NCBI GenBank assembly: GCA_963776375.1
Contig: CAVZMF010000008.1
Coordinates: forward strand, 5,022 to 69,021
Origin: PALSA-612 sp963776375
GTDB taxonomy: Bacteria; Actinomycetota; Thermoleophilia; Gaiellales; Gaiellaceae
Direction of reading: 5' to 3'
Length of the DNA: 64,000 nucleotides
Both the position numbers and the translations under genes were made by a program. Within the stretch, counting starts at the first letter, position 1, and every line of letters starts with the position of its first letter. Under the pieces are notes generated by a model. The model worked only from the letters and a program-made list of their open reading frames with translations, searched no databases and was not told the origin of the DNA. Below are positions 46,321-55,508 of this stretch, in pieces.

Positions 46321-47707
46321 ATGCGGCGGCATCGCGCGCGTCCTGATCGCGAACCGCGGCGAGATCGCCGTGCGCATCCTCCGCGCCTGCTTCGACGAGG
46401 GGCATCGAGACGGTGCTCGCCGTGTCCGACGCCGACCGGGGCAGCCTGGGCGCCCAGCTCGCCGACCGCGTCGTCTGCATCGGCCCGCCGAGCGCGGCGG
46501 AGAGCTACCTCGACGTCGGACCGCCTGCTGACGGCCGCGCGGGGCACCGGCTGCGACGCGCTCCATCCCGGCTACGGCTTCGTCTCCGAGCGCCCCGAGC
46601 TGTCGGAGGCGTGCGTCGAGGCGGGGATCGCGTTCGTCGGGCCGGGCCCCGAGGCGATGCGCAGCGCAGCGGCGACAAGGCCGCCGCGCGCGCCACGGCC
46701 CGCGAGCCTCGGGATCCCGATCGGTCGACGGCTCCGACGTGGTCGGCTCGGAGGCCGAGGCGGCGCGGTCGCGGAGGAGGTCGGCTTCCCGATCCTGCTC
46801 AAGGCCGCGGGCGGCGGCGGCGGGCGCGGCATGCGGCGGGTCGACCGGCCGGAGGAGCTGCGGGGCGCCTGGACGGCGGCCTCGGCAGAGGCGCAGCAGG
46901 CGTTCGGCGACGGCCGGCTGTTCGTCGAGCGCTTCGTCCGGCGCGCGCGCCACGTCGAGGTGCAGGTGCTCGCCGACCGCCACGGCGCCGTCGATCCACC
47001 TCGGCCACCGCGACTGCACGCTCCAGCGCCGCTACCAGAAGCTGGTCGAGGAGGCGCCCGCGCCGGACCTGCCCGGAGTCGCTCTCGGACGAGATCCTCG
47101 GCGCCGCCGTGCGCCTCGTCGGCGCGCTCGAGTACGAGGGCGCGGCCACGTGCGAGTTCCTCGTCGACCAGGAGCGGGCGTCGCTTCGGCTTCCTGGAGA
47201 TCAACGCGCGCCTCCAGGTCGAGCATCCTGTGAGCGAGATGGTCACCGGTGTCGACGTCGTGCGCGAGCAGCTGCGCATCGCCGGGGGCGCACCGGTCTC
47301 GCTCCGGCAGGACGAGGTCGAGGTGCGCGGCCACGCCGTCGAGGTGCGCGTGAACGCCGAGAGCCCGGAGCAGCGACTTCATGCCCACGCCGGGGCGCAT
47401 CGAGACCTGGGCTGCGCCGATCGGCACCGACGTCCGCGTCGACACCGCGTGCTTCCCGGGCTGGACGATCACCCCGTACTACGACTCGCTGCTGGCCAAG
47501 GTCATCACGCGCGGGGCCGATCGCGAGCGTGCGCTGGCGCATGCGGCGTGACGCCCTCCGGCGGCTGCGGGTCGAGGGCGTCGAGACGACGGCGCGGTTC
47601 GCCCGCGACCTCCTCGCGCACCCCGACGTCGTGGCCGCGCGCACCCACACGCGCTGGATCGAGGACGAGTTCCTGCCCGGGCTGGACCGCCCGGAGCGCC
47701 GCCTGAT
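46321..47707 (+). CDS. Biotin carboxylase (AccC-like), many frameshifts
   Basis: About 460 residues. Blocks: VLIANRGEIAVRILRAC, CDALHPGYGFVSERPELSEA, the glycine-rich loop LLKAAGGGGGRGMRRV, FVERFVRRARHVEVQVLAD, FLEINARLQVEHPVSEMVTG and GHAVEVRVNAESPE. It uses ATP and bicarbonate to carboxylate biotin on the preceding carrier protein. Breaks occur about every 60-150 bases between 46330 and 47560. ATG at 46321 is 9 bases behind the carrier gene. The end is approximate: the conserved frame reads into the next gene, and the stop at 47707 is in another frame. Confidence 0.82.
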
Positions 47708-49165
47708 GGCCCGGATCGAGTTCATCGACCAGTCGCTACGGGACGGCCAGCAGAGCCTGTGGGGGATCCGCATGCGCGCCGGGCACGTGCTGCCGATCGC
47801 GGACGCGATCGACAGCGCCGGCTACCGCGTCGTCGACCTCACCGGCAGCTCGCCCTTCGAGGTGCAGGTCCGGTACAACCTCGAGGACCCCTGGAAGGGG
47901 CTCGACGCCGTCCGCGCCGCGTTCCGCAACTCGGTGCTGCGGGCCGGGACGAGCTCGAACGGCGTGGTCGGCATGGGCGTCACGCCGGACTCGATCGTCG
48001 AGCTCTGGATGCGGACGCTGGGCAAGCACGGCATCGGCAGCCTCTGGATCTTCGACTGCCTCCACAACGTGGACAAGATGCTCCAGGTCGCCGAGATCGC
48101 CCTCGACGCCGGGGTGGCGCCGTCGCCGCAGCTGAACTTCTCGCTCTCGCCCGTGCACACGGACGAGTACTACGCGGCGCTCATGGACCGCTTCGCCGAG
48201 AGCGACGTCCCCCACACCGTCATCCTCGGCGACGAGGCCGGCGTGCTCGGGCCCGAGCGGGCGCGCAGCTGGATCCGCCTCATGCGCGAGCGCGCGGGCG
48301 GCACCGAGCTGGAGATGCACTTCCACAACCGGACGGCATGGCCACGCTCAACCACATCATCGGCATCGAGGAAGGCCTGAGCATCGTCCACACCGCGATC
48401 TCGCCGATGGCGAACGGCCCCTCGATGCCCTCGACCGAGGTGACGATCGACAACCTGCGGCGGCTCGGCCACGAGATCGCGATCGACGACAGCAGGCTGC
48501 CCGAGGTCGCCGCGCACCTGGGCGCGCTCGCCGACGAGCTCGGGTACGAGCGCGGCGCGCCGGTCGAGTACGCGGTCGCGAACGTCCAGCAGCAGTTCCC
48601 GGGCGGGATGATGGGCACGCTCCAGGCCCAGCTGCACACGTACGGCATGGACGAGCGGCTGCCGGCCGTTCTCGAGGAGGCGATCCAGGTCCGGGCCGAG
48701 ATGGGCTACCCGATCATGGCCACCCCGTTCTCGCAGCTCGTCGGCATCCAGGCGCTGCTCAACGTCGTGCAGGGCGAGCGCTACCTGACGATCCCGGACG
48801 AGAACCTCATGTACCTCGCCGGGCACTACGGCACGCCGCCCGGGCCGCTCGACCAGGACGTGCTCGACCGCGCGTGGTCGACCGAGCGGGGGAAGCGGAT
48901 GGCCGGCTGGGCGCCGCCGCAGCCGTCGCTCGCGGAGATCCGCGGCAAGCTCGGCCGGCGGCTGTCGGACGAGGAGCTGCTGCTGCGCTACCTGATCCCG
49001 GAGCCGGACGTGGACGCGATGTACGCCGCCGCGGCGCCGATCGAGCCGGTCTTCCCGGCCACGGCGCCCGGCGGGCTGGGCTGGATCGGGGACGTGATCG
49101 CGCGTCGCGGCCCGCAGACGCTCAGCGCGACCAGGGGGAACGTGACGGTGGAGCTGCGGCGCTGA
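47706..49165 (+). CDS. HMGL-like carboxyltransferase homologue (second copy), one frameshift
   Basis: About 486 residues, colinear with the gene at 21738. It opens MARIEFIDQSLRDGQQSLWG, has GVVGMGVTPDSIVELWMRTL, VILGDEAGVLGPE, metal ligands in MHFHNRTGMATL, and QQFPGGMMGTLQAQLHTYGM. One base is missing or altered at about 48340. In pyruvate-carboxylase-type enzymes the DEAG segment is KDMAG with a carbamylated Lys; here Gly replaces Lys, as in HMG-CoA lyases (LGD). It follows biotin carboxylase and carrier genes, which still argues for a carboxylase complex. The acceptor is unknown. Confidence 0.8.
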
Positions 49166-49171
49166 CCGCGT

Positions 49172-49504
49172 TCAGCGGTCGCCGTCGACGTAGCGCATGA
49201 TCGAGGCGCTCAAACCGAGATCCAGCGTGACCGAGCCGCCGTCCAGGTGAACGCGTGCGCCGTCGTCGCTGACGGCCGCGTTCCAATCGTGCAGGTTGAC
49301 GTTGCGAAGCGCCGCCTGGAGGATCCGCGCCCCCCGCTCGTTCCGGTCTGCAGTCGGGCTCTCGGGCCGGTCGAGCTCGAGGTCGAGCTCGGCGGCGATC
49401 TGGGCGGGCTCGAGATCGCGGAAGCGCTGGAGATTGCGATCGATCTCGACCGCGACCGGAGCAAGGAAGAGATCGGTCGCGGACTTCGGGTGCAGGTGAG
49501 TCAC
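49172..49504 (-). CDS. Conserved hypothetical protein
   Basis: A 110-residue acidic soluble protein in one clean frame, with no signal peptide or membrane segment. It has a helical N-terminal half (FRDLEPAQIAAELDLELD) and a beta-rich end (ARVHLDGGSVTLDLGLSAS). I do not recognise a family. It is convergent with the carboxyltransferase gene (six bases apart) and divergent from the thiolase, so it is its own unit. Confidence 0.65.
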   Translation of the reverse strand: MTHLHPKSATDLFLAPVAVEIDRNLQRFRDLEPAQIAAELDLELDRPESPTADRNERGARILQAALRNVNLHDWNAAVSDDGARVHLDGGSVTLDLGLSASIMRYVDGDR

Positions 49505-49541
49505 GACCCGATCATAAACCCGCTCCCGTTAAGCTCCCTCC

Positions 49542-50711
49542 GTGGCCGGCGAAGTGCTGATCGTCGACGCCGTCCGCTCGCCGATCGGCAAGCGGAACGG
49601 CACCCTGGCCTCGCTGCGCGCCGACGAGCTGGCAGGACAGGTGCTGGACGCGCTCGTCCGGCGCGTCGACCTCGATCCCGGTGCGGTCGAGGACGTCGAG
49701 ATGGGCTGCGTCTCCCAGGTCGGCGAGCAGGCCGTGAACGTCGCCCGGACCGCGGCGCTGACGGCGGGCTGGCCGGAGACGGTCTGCGGGGCGACGACGG
49801 ACCGCCAGTGCGGGTCGTCGATGCAGGCGGCGTTCGTCGCTGCCTCGACGATCCAGGCCGGGCATCTCGACGTCGTGATCGCAGCCGGCGTCGAGTCGAT
49901 GTCGCGGGTCCCCATGGGCTCGAACATGAGCGCGGGCGGCTGGGAGGGCTTCTCGCCGAAGCTCTACGAGCGCTTCGAGATCGTGCCCCAGGGGATCTCG
50001 GCCGAGGTGCTCGCCGACGAGTGGAATCTGTCGCGGGAGGACCTGGACACCTACTCGTACGAGTCGCACCGGCGCGCGATCGCCGCCATCGACGAGGGCC
50101 GGTTCGAGAACGAGGTCGTCCCCGTCGAGGTCTCGAACCCGCACGTCGGCCTGCTGTTCGCGGTCGACGAGACGCCGCGCCGTGACACCTCGCTCGAGAA
50201 GCTCGCGGCACTCGAGCCTTCCTTCAGGGAAGACGGGCGGGTGACCGCAGGGAGCTCCAGCCAGATCTGCGACGGCGCCGCCGCCATGCTGCTCGCGAGC
50301 GAGCGGTCGGCCGAGCGGCTCGGCCTCGCCCCGCGCGGGCGCTTCGTCTCCTTCGGCCTCGCCGGCGTCGACCCCTACCGGATGCTGCACGGGAACCCGA
50401 CCGCGATGGCGCGTGCGCTGGACAAGGCCAACCTGACCTTCGACGACATGGCCGTGATCGAGGTCAACGAGGCCTTCGCCTCCGTCGTCCTGCAGACGCT
50501 GGCCGACACCCGGCTCCACGAGCGCTGGGAGTCGGGCGACGTCAACCCGAACGGCGGCGGGATCTCGCTCGGGCATCCACTGGGAGCGACGGGGGCGAGG
50601 ATCACGGCGACCCTCCTCTCCGAGCTCGAGCGCCGCGAGGGACGCTACGGCATCGCGTCGATGTGCATCGGGATGGGCCAGGCGATCGCCGCCGTCGTCG
50701 AGCGGCTCTGA
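49542..50711 (+). CDS. Acetyl-CoA C-acyltransferase (thiolase)
   Basis: A 389-residue degradative thiolase with all active-site parts: VLIVDAVRSPIGKRNGTL at the start, nucleophile Cys in ATTDRQCGSSMQAAFVA, VIEVNEAFASVVLQ, the His in GGISLGHPLGATGARI, and the second Cys in IASMCIGMGQA. GTG at 49542 is the only start close to the conserved strand. It can split acetoacetyl-CoA or longer 3-ketoacyl-CoA, so it may finish the ketone pathway. It is separate from operon 3 and has its own upstream gap. Confidence 0.9.
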   Translation: MAGEVLIVDAVRSPIGKRNGTLASLRADELAGQVLDALVRRVDLDPGAVEDVEMGCVSQVGEQAVNVARTAALTAGWPETVCGATTDRQCGSSMQAAFVAASTIQAGHLDVVIAAGVESMSRVPMGSNMSAGGWEGFSPKLYERFEIVPQGISAEVLADEWNLSREDLDTYSYESHRRAIAAIDEGRFENEVVPVEVSNPHVGLLFAVDETPRRDTSLEKLAALEPSFREDGRVTAGSSSQICDGAAAMLLASERSAERLGLAPRGRFVSFGLAGVDPYRMLHGNPTAMARALDKANLTFDDMAVIEVNEAFASVVLQTLADTRLHERWESGDVNPNGGGISLGHPLGATGARITATLLSELERREGRYGIASMCIGMGQAIAAVVERL

Positions 50712-50717
50712 GCCCGC

Positions 50718-50927
50718 TCAGCGCCTGATCTCGACCTCGGTCGTCACCCACAGCGCCTGCGCCAGCCACCGGTCGTCGGTGTCCTCGACGAAGCAGACCA
50801 GGTCGTCGACGTCGAGGAACGACGGCTTCACGCGCGTGACGGTCAGCTCCTTGCCCGTCCCGAGGCGCAGACGGTCGCCGGCCTGCACGTCGGCCGCGGT
50901 CGCGCTCACCCAGCCGTCGTCCGTCAT
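50718..50927 (-). CDS. Small hypothetical protein coupled to glutathione peroxidase
   Basis: A 69-residue protein with a compact beta-rich pattern (DVQAGDRLRLGTGKELTVTR, then VKPSFLDVDDLVCFVEDTDD and WLAQALWVTTEVEI). ATG at 50927 overlaps the peroxidase stop by four bases. No family recognised; it may be a small metal- or nucleic-acid-binding barrel, but that is a guess from the strand pattern. Confidence 0.6.
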   Translation of the reverse strand: MTDDGWVSATAADVQAGDRLRLGTGKELTVTRVKPSFLDVDDLVCFVEDTDDRWLAQALWVTTEVEIRR

Positions 50928-51415
50928 CGGGACGGAAGGACGGCTTCGATCGCGCCGACGACCTCGTTGGAGTCGGGCAGCGTCGTCGGGCGGAAGCGGG
51001 CGACGACCTCGCCGTCCGGCGCGACCAGGAACTTCTCGAAGTTCCATTCGACGTCCCCGGCCTCGCCGGCCGAGTCCTCCTTCGGCGTCAGCTGCCGGTA
51101 GAGCGGGTGCCGGCGTGGGCCGTTGACGTCGACTTTCTCCGTCAGCGGAAAGGTGATGTCGTACGAGCTCGAGCAGAAGGTCGCGATCTCCTCGGGCGTG
51201 CCGGGCTCCTGCTCGCCGAACTGGTTGCACGGCACGCCGAGGACCGTCAGGCCGCGATCGCGGTACTGCCTGGACACCTGCTCGAGCGCCTCGTACTGCG
51301 GCGTCAGCCCGCACGCGGAGGCCACGTTGACGACGAGCACGGCCCGCCCCCGGAGCGCGGCCAGGTCGAGCGGCGTGCCGTCCAGCGAGTCGACCGAGAC
51401 GTCGAAGATGCTCAC
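50924..51415 (-). CDS. Glutathione peroxidase-family thiol peroxidase
   Basis: A 163-residue thioredoxin-fold peroxidase. The peroxidatic Cys lies in VVNVASACGLTPQYEALE, followed by LTVLGVPCNQFGEQEPGT (conserved Gln and second Cys) and VEWNFEKFLVAPDGEVVAR (conserved Trp and Asn). It uses Cys rather than selenocysteine, so it probably takes electrons from thioredoxin. GTG at 51415 starts just before the first strand. It follows the adenylate cyclase by 11 bases, so it may share its transcript. Confidence 0.88.
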   Translation of the reverse strand: MSIFDVSVDSLDGTPLDLAALRGRAVLVVNVASACGLTPQYEALEQVSRQYRDRGLTVLGVPCNQFGEQEPGTPEEIATFCSSSYDITFPLTEKVDVNGPRRHPLYRQLTPKEDSAGEAGDVEWNFEKFLVAPDGEVVARFRPTTLPDSNEVVGAIEAVLPSR

Positions 51416-51426
51416 GACCGCCAACT

Positions 51427-53689
51427 CTACTTCTCCGACATCACCCAGACGCCGTCCCAGTCCTCCGAGGGCGGCGACGCGATCAGCTGCAGGCAGCGGT
51501 CGACGTAGAGGTCGGAGAGCCGGTCGCCCTTGTTCGCCTTCAGCGCCTCCTCGAACCAGTGCACCGCCTTCTCGAAGTCGCGGTCGCGGTAGCGCGCGAG
51601 GCCCTCGCCGAAGGCGCCCAGCGTCTCCATCAGGTTCGGGAACGAGCGCTCGTCGTGGTAGTCGAGGCACTCGTAGACCGACACCGGCCGCGTCTTGCCC
51701 TTCACGATCACGCGGTCGACCTCGCGGAGCCGGTAGACGCCCTTGAGCCGCTCGCGGGTCAGCTCGGAGAGCAGGATCCGCGCCGAGTACTGCTTGCACG
51801 CGCCCTCGAGGCGCGAGGCGAGGTTCACGCCGTCGCCGATCATCGTGTAGTCCATCCGCTTCGGGCTGCCGATGTTCCCCGCAACCACTGCGTCCGTGTT
51901 CAGGCCGATGCCCATGTCGACGGCCGGGTCGCCGCGCCGCTCGCGCGTCGCCGTTCCACTCGCGCAGGCTGCGGATCATCGCGATCGAGGCGCGCAGCGC
52001 GCGGTCCTCGTCGTCCTCGCCGGCCACCGGGAGCCCGAACACGGCCATGATCGCGTCGCCGATGAACTTGTCGAGCATGCCGCCCTGCTCGGAGATGCAG
52101 TCGACCATCAGCTCGAAGTACTCGTTGAGCATCTCGACCGTCCGGTGCGGCCCCAGCTGCTCGGACAGCGTCGTGAAGCCGCGGACGTCGGAGAAGAGCA
52201 CGGTCGCGATCGACTCGGTGCCGCCGAGGAGCTCCTCCGAGCCGGCTGCGAGCAGCCGGTCGGCGAGATCGGGGTCCATGTAGCGGGCGAGGGTCGACCG
52301 CACCCGCTTCTCGTTGGAGATGTCCTCGATCATCACCAGCGTCCCGAGGTGCTCGCCTTCGTCCGCCGAGCAGCGGCAGCACGGTCGCGTTCACGGACGC
52401 GGTCTCGTCGCTCGACCCGCAGCTCCGCGTCCATCACGAGCTCGGGCTCGAGCTGCTCGGCCACGCGATGCATCCGCTCGCGCAGCCAGGGGTTCTCGTC
52501 GCCGAACAGATCGTCCGCGGACGAGCCCGACGACGCCCTCGGCGTCGCGGCGGAGGATGCGCGCGCCGGCCGCGTTGCACGTCTGCACGACGCTCTCCTC
52601 GTCGAACGTGACCACCCCGTTCGACATGCTCTGGAGCATCGCCTCGTTGTAGTTCCGCATCGCCTGGACGTCGGCGAACAGCTTCGCGTTCTCGAGCCCC
52701 GTCGCGATCTGCGCCGTGAAGGCGCGCAGGCGGCTCTCGTCCTCGACGGTGAAAGGCCCGCCGCGCTTGTTCAGCACCTGCGTGACGCCGATCGCCGTGC
52801 CGGCCTTGTTGAAGATCGGGACGCACAGGATCGAGCGCGTGAAGTACCCCGTCTGCCTGTCGAAGGCCGGGTTGAAGCGCAGATCGGCGTAGGCGTGCGG
52901 GATGCGGATCGACTCCTCGGTCGTGAAGACGGCGCCCGCGATGCCGACGTGGCTCGGGAAGCGGATCTCGGTCTCGAGCCGGTCGCCGATGTAGCTGAAC
53001 AGCTCGCCGGTCTTGTCGTCGTTGAGGAACAGCGTCGAGCGGTCTGCGTCCAGCATCCGCGTCGCCTCGGACATGACCCGGCCGAGCAGCCGACCGAGGT
53101 CGAGCTCCGAGGTCAGGTCGGAGACGACGTTGAGGAAGTCGATCTCCCGTCGGCGCGAGCGCGCGGTGCGCTCGAGCAGCTGCATCGTCTCGAGCGTCAT
53201 CGCGCACTGCGCCGTGATGCCCTCGAGCAGCGCCAGATCGCCGGTCGTGAAGGCGCCGTCGACCTTGTTGAGCATCTCGGCGGCGCCGATCGTCTCGCCC
53301 TTCGCGTTCTTCACCGGCGCGCAGAGGATCGAGTCGGTGCCGAAGCCCGTCTCCCGGTCGACCTCCTGGTTGAAGCGCGGATCCGCGTAGGCGTCGTGGA
53401 CGACCTCGCCGGTGCCGCTCTGGTAGACGGCGCCGACGATGCCGAGGTTGTCGAGGACGCGGATCTGCCTCGAGCCGAGGTCGGTCGTCTTGACCGTGTA
53501 CAGCTCGCCCGAGTCGTCGTCATGGAGGAACAGCGAGCCCGCCTGAGCGCCGAGCTCGCGCTTGGCCGCCTCGACGAGCATGTCGAGGACGGCGTCGAGG
53601 GAGTCGAGTGCGGCGACCTCGCGCGACAGCCGCAGCAGCATCTGGAGCTGCTCGACCTGCTCGACGCGCTCGTCGAATGCCTGGGTCAT
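51427..53689 (-). CDS. Class III adenylate cyclase with two GAF domains and a PAS domain, frameshifts
   Basis: About 750 residues. A short coiled coil leads to GAF 1 (AGSLFLHDDDSGELYTVKT) and GAF 2 (DRSTLFLNDDKTGELFSYIG), a PAS-like domain (AMLQSMSNGVVTFDEES), then the cyclase: VLFSDVRGFTTLSEQLG and LDKFIGDAIMAVFGLP give both metal-binding Asp residues, and DYTMIGDGVNLASRLEG the transition-state Asn and Arg. The Lys before FIGD and the Asp-Tyr-Thr segment suit ATP rather than GTP. A helical tail with a TPR-like repeat ends the protein. Breaks at about 52520, 52420-52380 and 51945. ATG at 53689 overlaps the coiled-coil gene. Confidence 0.85.
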
Positions 53690-54006
53690 GCGCCCGCGCT
53701 CTCCGCGTGCGCGAGCTCGAGCCGCTCGCGCAGCGCCTGCACCGATGCCTGGAGCTCGCGCACCTCGTCGCGGTGACGCCGCTCCGCCTCCTGCAGCGCG
53801 GCGGCGTGGTCTGCGTAGGCGCGCTCGAGCTCGTCGCGGAGCGCCCGGATCGTCGCCTTCAGCTCGGAGGCCTCGGCGGCCGCGGCGGCGTTGGCCGCCT
53901 GCACGCGCTCGTTGCCCGTCGCTTCCGCGTGCTCGAGCGACTCGCGCATGACGGCGATGGTCGACTCCAGCTCGCGCAGGCGCAGCGCGCTATCCCCGTT
54001 CTCCAC
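53686..54006 (-). CDS. Coiled-coil protein coupled to the adenylate cyclase
   Basis: A 106-residue protein that is almost entirely heptad helix (LRELESTIAVMRESLEHAEA, then SELKATIRALRDELERAYAD and VRELQASVQALRERLELAHA). Its stop overlaps the cyclase ATG by four bases, so both are made together. It may dimerise with or scaffold the cyclase, whose own N terminus is also coiled coil. No enzymatic motif is present. Confidence 0.72.
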   Translation of the reverse strand: MENGDSALRLRELESTIAVMRESLEHAEATGNERVQAANAAAAAEASELKATIRALRDELERAYADHAAALQEAERRHRDEVRELQASVQALRERLELAHAESAGA

Positions 54007-54048
54007 GGGGATAGGTAAGCACGGCGCCCCGCGCCGCGCTACCTGGCT

Positions 54049-54075
54049 CGCCCGAAAGTCTGCGACTTTCGGGCG
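54049..54075 (-). terminator. Perfect 12-bp hairpin
   Basis: CGCCCGAAAGTC / GACTTTCGGGCG around TGC, 26 bases past the stop of the gene at 54101 and just before the coiled-coil gene. No T-run, but the position suits termination. Confidence 0.5.
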
Positions 54076-54100
54076 CGGTCCTCTCGAGCGCGCGCTCGAC

Positions 54101-54391
54101 CTAGGCCATGCGCTCGAGCAGGACCTCGAGCTTCTCCACCGAGATGCGCTTCATCGCCGCGTCGGGCGGGGGCTCCATGGCGTCGAGGGTGGCGCTTCCG
54201 GTCTTCAGGTTCTCCTCGGAGTCGAAGCGGACGACGACGCGGACGTGGTTGTTCTCGCGGTCGAGGCCAACCATGATCGACTTCGCGGGGACGTCGGGCG
54301 GCGGGCCCTCCGCCTTGCTGATCTCGTCCACGATCGCGCGTGCGGCTGCTTCGTCGCCTTCGAACGTTGCCACGCGGACCCACTCGGACAT
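54101..54391 (-). CDS. Conserved hypothetical protein (ferredoxin-like alpha/beta fold likely)
   Basis: A 96-residue protein in one frame. The pattern WVRVATFEGDEAAARAIVDE, VPAKSIMVGLDRENNHVRVV, VRFDSEENLKTGSATLDAM resembles the ABM-like or dimeric ferredoxin-like fold of small actinobacterial proteins. ATG at 54391 has AGGAGGAAC before it. It is flanked by the hairpin at 54049 downstream. Role unknown. Confidence 0.7.
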   Translation of the reverse strand: MSEWVRVATFEGDEAAARAIVDEISKAEGPPPDVPAKSIMVGLDRENNHVRVVVRFDSEENLKTGSATLDAMEPPPDAAMKRISVEKLEVLLERMA

Positions 54392-54444
54392 TGTTCCTCC
54401 TTGGTCGGGGGCTACGAGCTGGAGCCTAGCCAAACCGGGCTCGA

Positions 54445-54585
54445 TCACCCGGGGGCGATCTTCAGCGCCACGTCGGTCGTGAACTGCGGCACTCCAAGCG
54501 TGCGGCGGCCTGCGCGCACTCGCTGTGTGGAGAGCACGAGTCCAGTCGCGGGATCGGTCCAGACTGCGCGGCCGGGCTCGAGGCG
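54445..54585 (-). pseudogene. C-terminal remnant, possibly PorA/DUF3068-like
   Basis: Forty-six codons without a start codon, preceded by an in-frame TGA. The text AVWTDPATGLVLSTQRVRAG then TDVALKIAPG and a stop looks like the end of a secreted beta-rich protein of the DUF3068/PorA kind. No upstream portion can be found in any frame, so it appears to be a truncated leftover. Assignment is tentative. Confidence 0.35.
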
Positions 54586-54627
54586 TCACCTCTCGAAGGT
54601 ACTCCGATGGTGCCGCTCCCGGATGGC

Positions 54628-54655
54628 CGGAGAGCCGGCGCGAGCCGGCTCTCCG
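54628..54655 (-). terminator. Perfect 12-bp GC-rich hairpin
   Basis: CGGAGAGCCGGC / GCCGGCTCTCCG around GCGA, 18 bases after the stop of the secreted protein gene at 54673. No T-run follows. Confidence 0.55.
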
Positions 54656-54672
54656 CAACCGTTCTCAGCCGC

Positions 54673-55251
54673 TCAGCTCAGCTTCGCGCAGGCGGCGTCC
54701 TTCCGGGCCGCGTCGTTCAGCGGCGCCGTCGCGTACTTGTCCAGCGCGCGGAAGGCGGAGCCGATGCGGTTGGTGCTCGACTGGACCGTCAGCGCGAGCG
54801 CCGCGGCCTTGCTGGAGAAGACCTTCGCATTCCCGGTCGGCAGCTTCCCGGCGCTGACCTTCGCGTCCTGGAACGCCTTCCGGAGCTGCGTGAACGCGCC
54901 GAGCACGCCGCTCTGGATCTTCTCCCCGTTGGTGACGTCCGGGGCCCCGACGGCCCTGATCCTGGCGATCATCGTGTCCGTCGAGTGGACGACGCCCCCG
55001 AGGAAGCCGACCAGCTTCTTCTTCAGGGCGGGGATCTGCGCGTGGCCGGCCGAATGGAGGCCGGCGAGCGTCTTGTCGAGATTGGCCCTGTCCGTCTTCG
55101 CCGCCTTCTCCCACGCGACGACGGAGACGCAGAACACGTTGACCCACTTCTTCGGGCTCGCGTTCCGGGTCGCGCCTGCCGCGACGCTGCTCAGCGTGAG
55201 GACGAGCAGCAGTGAAGCGATGACGGCCAGGGACCTGGTCGTCGTTCTCAA
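54673..55251 (-). CDS. Secreted helical protein, paralogue of the 11.9-kb lipoprotein
   Basis: A 192-residue protein with a Sec signal peptide (SLAVIASLLLVLTLSSVAAG, cleavage near AAGA). The mature part is helical: WVNVFCVSVVAWEKAAKTDR, NLDKTLAGLHSAG, LRKAFQDAKVSAGKLPTGNA and ends ARKDAACAKLS. A Cys near each end could form a disulfide. The segment C-x3-A-W-E matches C-x3-A-S-W-E in the lipoprotein at 11873, though this one has no lipobox. ATG at 55251 is followed directly by the signal. Function unknown. Confidence 0.7.
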   Translation of the reverse strand: MRTTTRSLAVIASLLLVLTLSSVAAGATRNASPKKWVNVFCVSVVAWEKAAKTDRANLDKTLAGLHSAGHAQIPALKKKLVGFLGGVVHSTDTMIARIRAVGAPDVTNGEKIQSGVLGAFTQLRKAFQDAKVSAGKLPTGNAKVFSSKAAALALTVQSSTNRIGSAFRALDKYATAPLNDAARKDAACAKLS

Positions 55252-55313
55252 GAGGTTCCTTTCGTTCGAGACCTGCCGGGCGATGTGAACCGACGCCAGC
55301 TTACCGGGGCTGA

Positions 55314-55335
55314 GTGCCAGACTTCAGTCTGGCAC
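55314..55335. repeat. Perfect palindrome GTGCCAGACT-TC-AGTCTGGCAC
   Basis: Ten-base arms with a two-base loop, in the gap between two minus-strand genes, 21 bases past the stop of the small membrane protein. The tight loop and lack of T-run suggest a repeated intergenic palindrome rather than a standard terminator. Confidence 0.6.
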
Positions 55336-55352
55336 CGCCTCCGTTTCCGCGT

Positions 55353-55508
55353 CTACCTCCCGGCTTCGCGGTCGCGCTCCGCCTTCCGATCGCGCTGGGC
55401 CGCGCGCCAGAAGATCCAGCCGACGATCGCCAGCGCGACGAACCCGAGCACGATGACGGAGGCGGCGATCACCGCCTCCGCCGTGTCCTGCGAGACCGCG
55501 CCGATCAC
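55353..55508 (-). CDS. Single-helix small membrane protein
   Basis: A 51-residue protein: VSQDTAEAVIAASVIVLGFV begins a long hydrophobic segment that continues to WIFWRAAQ, then a charged tail RDRKAERDREAGR. One membrane helix with a positive cytoplasmic tail. GTG at 55508 overlaps the stop of the oxidase gene, so it is coupled to it. No family is recognised. It might anchor or assist the exported oxidase. Confidence 0.6.
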   Translation of the reverse strand: MIGAVSQDTAEAVIAASVIVLGFVALAIVGWIFWRAAQRDRKAERDREAGR

